From the NCBI GenBank assembly GCA_023399355.1, contig JAEWQC010000193.1, forward strand, positions 1-11,800: a stretch of 11,800 bases of DNA, given 5' to 3'. Made by a program: the position numbers and the translations under genes. The notes under the pieces are model-generated. The model did no database searches. It saw only the letters and a list, made by a program, of their open reading frames with translations, and was not told where the DNA came from. Numbering within the stretch: the first letter of the stretch is position 1; each line of letters starts with the position of its first letter. The stretch is from Bacillota bacterium. GTDB lineage: Bacteria > Bacillota > Clostridia > Acetivibrionales > DTU013. Positions 6,860-11,800 of this stretch are shown here, in pieces.

Positions 6860-8266
6860 TTATTTAGCCAGAAAATCCACCAATGCCTTGTAGGATTCCT
6901 TCAGTTGGGTAACACCGAAACTTGTCTTGTCTTTCTTGACAAGAATTTTGGTATATTCACCATTTCTGAATGCGTAGTAATAATTGGCATCCTTTGATGT
7001 ATAATCAATTTGCATGGTGGAACCATCCAACAACGTATATTTGATGGTTATCTCCGGATTGTCGACAGGCTTTGCTCCGGATAGATCTATTTCATCAAGG
7101 CCTATACCGACAAGATCCTGGTATAAGTTCCTGAAGGGCTGTTTGTCGTCTGCATTCTTGCCTGTTGCATCCTTGCCGTTGAACGTGAATTTATCCTTGT
7201 CCGCATCACCTGCACCCTTCGCGTCCTTATAAACATCCAGGTTCATCGTATCTGTCTTGCCGTCCATTGTAAGATCAATCCTTTTGACCTGATCGATATT
7301 CACAATATAGGTAAACACATCGACGATTTCCTTGATCGGTTTATCGAGGAAGACATATGCAGTACTATCAATCGTAAACACTTCATCCTTACCCTCCAGT
7401 TTGGCATATGTCTCGCTGCCCTTTGTCTTTTCGTCGCCTAACAGCAATTTAAAGGCCCCTGCTGTCGTAGTTCCGAAGTCCAATACATAGGAGGGTTTAT
7501 CCAAACCGTACTTGGAAAGGTCTGCCGGTTTATCTTCAATAAACTCGTTTATCTTGGTGCCGGCCAGCGCTTCAAGCATTGGCTGAATTGCCGTAGAATT
7601 TGCCTTTCCCTTGACGGGTTCCAGTATGTCCCAGCTGCCGCTGGCTTTGGCATTCACTGCGGAAGCGAATACATTCACACCCTTCCGATCCATGGAAAGC
7701 TTGTTGATTATATCGGAAGTGATCCCAAACAAATCCTTCGACCTTAATCCGTTTCTTTTTGTAACAAGCGGATCACAGGTGTAAGTGCTGACCACATATA
7801 CCTTGTTCTCACCTGTAGCCTTTACATAATACCCGCTTTTAGTAGGTGTCATGTCTCCTATCTCCAATGATTTCCCAGTTCCGTCCTTCAATTTCAGCTT
7901 AACAACCACAGGATTGTTCAGGCCATACATGGACAAATCCTGCGCATTCTCCTCCACCGTTTTGTCGGCTGAGATTGAGGCAGCATTGATTGCAATGCTG
8001 CTAAGAATTGATGGATCCGCCTTGATATCTGTCGGGGACGATAGTACCCATTCTGTACCTTTTTGAGTGATCACAAATTCTCCATCAGGGTTTTGCAGCG
8101 TCACGGAATCAATCTTGTCAGTCGTATAATCAACCAACTTTATCGAAGTTGTAGATGAAGGCTCGGAAGTATTGTCTGTCGCCTTGTTCCTGCTCACCAC
8201 AAAATATGCACCGACAAGAAGCGCAACTATAACAACAAGAATAATTGCATTCCTGTACAATTTCAT
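6860..8266 (-). CDS. DUF4340 domain-containing membrane-anchored protein of an ABC cassette
   Basis: 468 residues. One N-terminal membrane anchor (about 7-25, no lipobox cysteine) is followed by an extracytoplasmic region with internal repeats. DLSMYGLNNP (110-119) with a later GD (137-138) is matched by DLSKYGLDKP (249-258) with GD (277-278). Three strands of similar pattern start near 50, 187 and 326, so the DUF4340 unit is present at least twice. LRSKDLF (174-180) is another family motif. DUF4340 proteins occur next to GldG-type ABC systems and have no proven biochemical role; a periplasm- or wall-side accessory is likely. The ATG at 8266 overlaps the GldG stop (ATGA) and has AGGAGG 8 bases upstream, so translation should be coupled. 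It is the last gene of the cassette before the terminator at 6764-6807. Composition is Lys/Asp-rich and soluble after the anchor. Confidence 0.85.
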   Translation of the reverse strand: MKLYRNAIILVVIVALLVGAYFVVSRNKATDNTSEPSSTTSIKLVDYTTDKIDSVTLQNPDGEFVITQKGTEWVLSSPTDIKADPSILSSIAINAASISADKTVEENAQDLSMYGLNNPVVVKLKLKDGTGKSLEIGDMTPTKSGYYVKATGENKVYVVSTYTCDPLVTKRNGLRSKDLFGITSDIINKLSMDRKGVNVFASAVNAKASGSWDILEPVKGKANSTAIQPMLEALAGTKINEFIEDKPADLSKYGLDKPSYVLDFGTTTAGAFKLLLGDEKTKGSETYAKLEGKDEVFTIDSTAYVFLDKPIKEIVDVFTYIVNIDQVKRIDLTMDGKTDTMNLDVYKDAKGAGDADKDKFTFNGKDATGKNADDKQPFRNLYQDLVGIGLDEIDLSGAKPVDNPEITIKYTLLDGSTMQIDYTSKDANYYYAFRNGEYTKILVKKDKTSFGVTQLKESYKALVDFLAK

Positions 8267-9723
8267 AAATGACGCCTCCTCAGGTATACCGCCAGACCTG
8301 TGCCAAGTATCAGAAGCGGGAATATGATAACAAGCACTCCGCCCATAACGTTTGACTGAAGTTGTGATATCTTTATTTGGTTCACTTCATAATTCTTGGC
8401 CGGTACCACCACTTCCTCCTGCTTGTCAATCATCCAGCTCAATGACTGAATGAAGAATGACATACTGTTGCTGTAATAATCCCCATAGGTAGTTGCCGCA
8501 GTATTACTAATAAACGATGCGTTACCCATTACCAGGATCTTCGAAGCCTTGGTCCCGCCTTGATTTTCAACAGCAACAGCAATATTAAGAGGTCCTTTGA
8601 GATCTTCACCTCTGGACTTGGTAACCATTTCGCCAACAGAACTGATGGCTGTACTCATCAATGGAGTCGTTTTGATATAATCCTTGGTATTCTTTAAAAT
8701 GCTGATGCTTCTGGAGTTGTTAAGCAATGCATAGAATGCCTTGGGAATGATGTCATTGCTTGCAATATTCATCGCAATCGTATATTCATCATTGGGCAGA
8801 TGCAACTGGGCATCCGTTTCCTTGACCTTGTCATAGTCCACGGTAACGTTATATCCGCTCAACAGTGAGTTGAACTGGTCATACGACGGATCGTCCGCCA
8901 GATAATCAAACAGGAATACCGCTTTACCGCCGGCTTTTAAATAAGTTGTCAGTGTATCTTTCTCTCCCGGGGTGATATCACTCTTCGGCGATGCTATGAT
9001 CAAAAGCGCAGCATCTGTAGGAATCGTGGCAGTTGAGATCAGATTAAGTTTTTTCGTGACAAAGTTATTATTGCCAAGAATGGTCTTGAGATTGGAATAT
9101 TCGGAATCGACATCTATTTCATTATGCCCTTCAGTGAAGTAAATCACAGGGGTATACTCTGAAGTAACGTACTTGATCGCACCGGTAAAACCCTGCTCTG
9201 CAGTTGAACCTGTCTTGTTGTACTCCCCGGTGTTTTGGTCCTGCTGCATTTCAAAAAGGTCATAATAATTGAGCTTTTTTCTCTTTACCTGGCCGTTAAC
9301 CGTACTTTTTACTACAAAATCCTGACTTTGAAGATCCAGGGTATTATCAGGATCGAGTTCTTTTTTCAAGCTCGGTTTCTTGTCAGGATCCACATATGAA
9401 ACCTTGATTTTCGAATACTTCGAATAAAGGCCAAGCAGCTCCGTCACTTCCTTCATTTCATTTCCGACTTTGCCGTCATCAAACAGCCCGATGATCTGGA
9501 CTTCCTGTTTCAAACCCTTCAGCTCATTTTTGCTTACATCCGAAAGTGAAAATAGCTTGTTCGGAGTTAAATCCAGCTTGAAGTTACCCATCCCGACAAG
9601 GATGTTGAGAAATACGGCAATGATAACAACAGCCACAATCAGAATTATGGAATTCGACCCATACTTCAGGTTCCTTTTAGTAAAAATATTTTTAAATCCA
9701 TTCTTTTTTTCCATCATTATCAC
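8263..9723 (-). CDS. GldG-like auxiliary protein of an ABC-2 transporter
   Basis: 486 residues with a membrane segment at each end (about 24-46 and 461-479, then RRR) and a large extracytoplasmic region between. After the first helix comes DLTPNKLFSLSD (51-62), the conserved opening of GldG proteins. The ABC_transp_aux-type domain follows, with IYFTEGHNEID (194-204), AVFLFDY (268-274) and GNASFISN (400-407). In Bacteroidota GldG works with GldA and GldF and is needed for gliding and type IX secretion. Related proteins in other phyla are uncharacterised, and nothing here points to gliding. GTG at 9723 overlaps the permease stop (GTGA) with GGAG 6 bases upstream; ATG at 9717 or 9714 is also possible, with AGGGG upstream. 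The symbol gldG is withheld because orthology of function is not shown. Confidence 0.85.
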   Translation of the reverse strand: MIMMEKKNGFKNIFTKRNLKYGSNSIILIVAVVIIAVFLNILVGMGNFKLDLTPNKLFSLSDVSKNELKGLKQEVQIIGLFDDGKVGNEMKEVTELLGLYSKYSKIKVSYVDPDKKPSLKKELDPDNTLDLQSQDFVVKSTVNGQVKRKKLNYYDLFEMQQDQNTGEYNKTGSTAEQGFTGAIKYVTSEYTPVIYFTEGHNEIDVDSEYSNLKTILGNNNFVTKKLNLISTATIPTDAALLIIASPKSDITPGEKDTLTTYLKAGGKAVFLFDYLADDPSYDQFNSLLSGYNVTVDYDKVKETDAQLHLPNDEYTIAMNIASNDIIPKAFYALLNNSRSISILKNTKDYIKTTPLMSTAISSVGEMVTKSRGEDLKGPLNIAVAVENQGGTKASKILVMGNASFISNTAATTYGDYYSNSMSFFIQSLSWMIDKQEEVVVPAKNYEVNQIKISQLQSNVMGGVLVIIFPLLILGTGLAVYLRRRHL

Positions 9724-10424
9724 CCCTGACTCCAGCGTCTTTTTTCTATTACTCTGATTGTAAGGAAAAGGAATACTGCTACAAAACTCAGATAGTACAC
9801 GATAGGACTAAGTCCGAGTATTCCCTTGTTGAAATCGTCATACCTGGTCATGAGAGAAATCCAGCCCAGAGCCTTTGCAAGGAAACCTCCCACAATGCTG
9901 CTCAGACTTCCCGCAAGCCACATGACAAGGAGCGTAACAAAGCTGATGACTACTGCGACTACCTGATTTTCAGTCAATGCGGATGCAAATACACCGATTG
10001 AGATAAAGGTCGCTCCAAGCAGCAGGAAACCGATATATCCACCGATCAGTTCCATAGTGAAGGTACCTCCAAAAGCCAGCAATACCACCGGGAATATGAA
10101 GGTTAAAACGGTCATTATGATAAAAACAAAGTAAGATGCAAGGAATTTACCAACCACCATCGACGTGATGCTTACCGGCGAAGTGATCAGCAGGACTTCC
10201 GTGCCGTTTTTCCTGTCCTCGGCCAATATCCTCATGGTGAGTATTGGAATGATAAACAGCAATATGAAGCCCATTGTTTGCAGGTTAGCGTTGAAGCTGC
10301 CGGTTAAATAGAGCAGATTCGGATAGAAAAACAACGCGGTCAACATGATGAACAGACCAATCAATATATACGCCATCGGAGAATAAAAATAGGATTTAAC
10401 TTCTTTCCAGAATATTGCGGACAT
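9720..10424 (-). CDS. ABC-2 type permease (GldF-like)
   Basis: 234 residues with six predicted membrane helices: about 18-36, 50-67, 90-115, 122-147, 152-176 and 207-225. The loop after helix 2 holds RILAEDRKNGTEVLLITSPVS (residues 65-84 approximately), the conserved ABC-2 element in which acidic and basic residues precede 'LLxxSPVS' and probably contact the ATPase. The size and this motif match GldF and NosY-like permeases, here as a half-transporter that would dimerise. The ATG at 10424 lies 3 bases after the ATPase stop. Its SD AGGAGG (10436-10441) is inside the end of the ATPase gene, at a long spacing of 11. It ends in an overlap with the GldG-like gene, so the membrane subunits are made together. 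Export rather than uptake is expected since no binding protein is present; the substrate is unknown. Confidence 0.88.
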   Translation of the reverse strand: MSAIFWKEVKSYFYSPMAYILIGLFIMLTALFFYPNLLYLTGSFNANLQTMGFILLFIIPILTMRILAEDRKNGTEVLLITSPVSITSMVVGKFLASYFVFIIMTVLTFIFPVVLLAFGGTFTMELIGGYIGFLLLGATFISIGVFASALTENQVVAVVISFVTLLVMWLAGSLSSIVGGFLAKALGWISLMTRYDDFNKGILGLSPIVYYLSFVAVFLFLTIRVIEKRRWSQG

Positions 10425-10427
10425 AAA

Positions 10428-11375
10428 TCAAACGACCTCCTTTTCCTGGGTAACAATCTGCAGGAATATATCTTCAAGGGACATATCAAGACTTTTAAGT
10501 TCGATGATCGGATAGCCGAGCTTCGCCATGGAGAAGAACAACGGTTTTCTGATATCGATCTCCTTATTTGACTCGACGATATAGCTAATGGATTCCCTGT
10601 CCTTATCAGCCGCAGTTTCCACGTATTTGACACCATAGATTTCCTTAATGGCATTTTCTACGGAATTCTTCGGCCCGGATACGGTGACAAGCAGCCTGGA
10701 AGCTGCGCCGAACCCTTTGGAAAGATTCTCCGGTGTATCTATTGCGGCAATTTCGCCTTTATTAATTATAACGACACGTTCGCATACCGCACTGACTTCA
10801 GGCAATATGTGGGAGCTGAGGATGATAGTATGCTCCTTGCCCAGTGCTTTGATCAGTTTTCTTATCTCAATGATCTGCTTGGGGTCAAGGCCGACTGTGG
10901 GCTCGTCCAATACAAGAACTTCCGGACTTCCTACAAGCGCCTGCGCCAAACCCACCCTTTGCTTGTAACCTTTGGACAGGTTCTTGATCAGCCTGTTCCT
11001 GTGGTCTCCGATCTTTACAAGCTCCATGATGTCGCTAAGCTGGCTTTTTTTCTTTTTCTTGTCCACCAGTTTCAGGTCTGAAACGAAATCCAGATAATCC
11101 TTGACTGTCATGTCCATGTATACCGGTGGTTGCTCAGGAAGATAACCTATGCGCCTTTTTACTTCTTTCGGCGATTCCATGATGTCATAGCCGCATACCT
11201 TTACCGAACCTTCACTTGAAGGCAGATAGCCGGTTATGATATTCATGGTAGTGGACTTCCCTGCACCGTTTGGACCGAGGAAGCCAAGAATCTCACCTTT
11301 TTCCACAGTAAAATTCAAATTGTTGACGGCTTTTATCTGACCATATCTTTTGGTCAAATTCTGTATTTCTATCAT
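10428..11375 (-). CDS. ABC transporter ATP-binding protein (GldA-like)
   Basis: 315 residues. The nucleotide-binding domain is complete: Walker A GPNGAGKST (34-42), Q-loop Q82, signature LSKGYKQR (133-140), Walker B VLVLDEP (153-159), D-loop GLDP (162-165) and H-loop H189. A C-terminal extension of about 90 residues (225-315), of the type seen in CcmA/NatA/GldA-like exporters, carries mixed alpha/beta sequence and may regulate assembly. It powers the permease encoded next. The ATG at 11375 has six G with 6-base spacing upstream, and the family begins 'MIEIxNLTKRYG'. A longer GTG frame to 11411 would add a 12-residue tail and start inside the leader, so it was not chosen. It is the first gene of a four-gene operon driven from 11440-11468. 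Confidence 0.92.
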   Translation of the reverse strand: MIEIQNLTKRYGQIKAVNNLNFTVEKGEILGFLGPNGAGKSTTMNIITGYLPSSEGSVKVCGYDIMESPKEVKRRIGYLPEQPPVYMDMTVKDYLDFVSDLKLVDKKKKKSQLSDIMELVKIGDHRNRLIKNLSKGYKQRVGLAQALVGSPEVLVLDEPTVGLDPKQIIEIRKLIKALGKEHTIILSSHILPEVSAVCERVVIINKGEIAAIDTPENLSKGFGAASRLLVTVSGPKNSVENAIKEIYGVKYVETAADKDRESISYIVESNKEIDIRKPLFFSMAKLGYPIIELKSLDMSLEDIFLQIVTQEKEVV

Positions 11376-11439
11376 CTCTTTCCCCCCTGCTATTAATGTC
11401 TGTTTTGACACATAACGCTAACACAATTATGAGAGATAC

Positions 11440-11468
11440 ATTTTAATAAATTGTGAACAATTTGTAAA
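11440..11468 (-). promoter_or_regulatory. Sigma-A-type promoter of the ABC cassette
   Basis: On the minus strand TTTACA (11463-11468), a 17-base spacer and TAAAAT (11440-11445) each match the vegetative consensus at 5 of 6 positions. Initiation is predicted near 11433, about 58 bases before the ATPase ATG. The spacer carries the inverted repeat listed separately. Confidence 0.7.
11448..11463. promoter_or_regulatory. Perfect 7-bp inverted repeat between -35 and -10 (operator candidate)
   Basis: AAATTGT (11448-11454), two central bases, then ACAATTT (11457-11463) form a perfect dyad that occupies nearly the whole promoter spacer. A dimeric repressor here would block RNA polymerase. It is not the spaced Rex site (TTGTGAA, four bases, TTCACAA), and I do not recognise the regulator. 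Confidence 0.5.
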
Positions 11469-11494
11469 AAGTTAAACACAATCTACCAAGGCCT

Positions 11495-11524
11495 AAAAAA
11501 GCCTCAAAAGAGACTTTTCAGGCT
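11495..11524 (-). terminator. Intrinsic terminator directly downstream of a strong promoter
   Basis: Minus-strand arms AGCCT-AAAAG and CTTTT-AGGCT pair as 5 + 5 bp around one mismatch (11505/11519), with a 3-base loop at 11511-11513. The stem runs into six T (complement of 11495-11500). Plus-strand flanks show no T tract, so it works leftward. It either ends a transcript from the right of the window or stops transcripts from the promoter at 11531-11559. Confidence 0.75.
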
Positions 11525-11530
11525 GCAACT

Positions 11531-11559
11531 ATTATATAGTTTTTCAAAATGCATTTCAA
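11531..11559 (-). promoter_or_regulatory. Near-consensus promoter (TTGAAA-17-TATAAT) aimed at the terminator
   Basis: TTGAAA (complement of 11554-11559), exactly 17 bases, and a perfect TATAAT (complement of 11531-11536) make this the best promoter match in the window. The expected start is about 11524, the first base of the terminator stem. The product would be roughly 30 bases long unless the terminator is bypassed. Confidence 0.6.
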
Positions 11560-11686
11560 CAAAAATTTATTTACCGACTCCGGACGTACCTGATCTGAAT
11601 AAATGACCTTAGTCACTATCTATTGGAAGCAGATAATCTGTTAAAGAAATTATTAGTTCATATTTGTTTTATATTGTGCATTCGCT

Positions 11687-11717
11687 GTGATATTGCAGAG
11701 GAGCGCCTCTGTGTCAC
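11687..11717. repeat. Compound imperfect palindrome / hairpin
   Basis: CAGAGG (11696-11701) and CCTCTG (11706-11711) pair around four bases. GTGA (11687-11690) and TCAC (11714-11717) can extend the stem across a small internal loop. There is no T tract on either side, so it is not a terminator. It may be a structured leader element, the end of an upstream unit, or a protein site. Confidence 0.5.
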
Positions 11718-11800
11718 CCTTAATGGAAAACAGTATACACATTCTTCTAATAGTTAAATTCTGCATATTGGTTGAATATTGTACAGCAGTTTAAGTATGT

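Larger units (their letters stand above)
11376..11800. other. 425-base gene-free control region upstream of the ABC cassette
   Basis: There is no convincing coding frame in any phase. The region is AT-rich and holds, from right to left, a compound palindrome (11687-11717), a strong minus-strand promoter (11531-11559), an intrinsic terminator (11495-11524), the cassette promoter with an internal inverted repeat (11440-11468), and a leader of about 58 bases. The part from 11718 to 11800 has only a weak ATATT/AATAT repeat near 11765-11779. Confidence 0.75.

Noticed and set aside
8190..8266. DUF4340 protein as a lipoprotein
   Set aside because: The N-terminal hydrophobic segment has no lipobox cysteine; it reads as an uncleaved anchor.
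11376..11411. Longer ABC ATPase starting from GTG at 11411
   Set aside because: The extra 12 residues are not typical of the family, the GTG has no SD, and the ATG at 11375 has a G6 SD at ideal spacing.
11448..11463. Rex (redox) operator
   Set aside because: The half-sites TTGTGAA and TTCACAA must be spaced; here they overlap as TTGTGAACAA.
11687..11730. Lysine riboswitch, because the minus strand reads AGAGGCGC
   Set aside because: Only this short string matches. The following conserved parts of the lysine aptamer are absent, and the downstream gene is an ABC ATPase with no link to lysine.

Overview
All nine protein genes lie on the minus strand. The proteins look like those of a Gram-positive anaerobe of the Clostridia (Bacillota). 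The evidence is moderate GC, strong purine-rich Shine-Dalgarno (SD) sequences, a YkvI/DUF5711/CvpA set, and a GldG-DUF4340 ABC module of a kind I associate with cellulolytic clostridia. That placement is an inference from protein families; no rRNA or tRNA gene is present to confirm it.

Read in the direction of transcription (right to left), the window has three blocks. (1) 11800-6860: a gene-free control region of about 425 bp, then a tightly coupled four-gene ABC cassette: ATPase, six-helix ABC-2 permease, GldG-like auxiliary protein and DUF4340 protein. Gaps are 3 bp or 4-bp start/stop overlaps. The cassette has a good promoter (TTTACA-17-TAAAAT) with a perfect 7-bp inverted repeat in its spacer. 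Further upstream a second strong promoter (TTGAAA-17-TATAAT) runs straight into an intrinsic terminator. (2) 6807-3585: a strong hairpin plus T7 ends the ABC cassette and directly abuts the start codon of a YkvI-family transporter. That gene is followed by a membrane-anchored beta-propeller protein (DUF5711) and a CvpA-family membrane protein, then a hairpin. (3) 3505-1: ilvD (dihydroxy-acid dehydratase) and ilvB (acetohydroxyacid synthase large subunit), two steps of valine, leucine and isoleucine synthesis. A bulged hairpin and four copies of a 10-bp repeat follow ilvB. An SD-like AAAGGA at the left edge suggests another gene of the same strand begins just outside; ilvN or ilvC is a reasonable guess.

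The ilv genes are ordinary metabolism. The less familiar parts are the ABC/GldG/DUF4340 cassette, whose substrate is unknown, and three control arrangements: the terminator that buries the ykvI SD, the promoter aimed at a terminator, and the repeats after ilvB. There are no RNA genes, mobile elements or CRISPR arrays that I can support.
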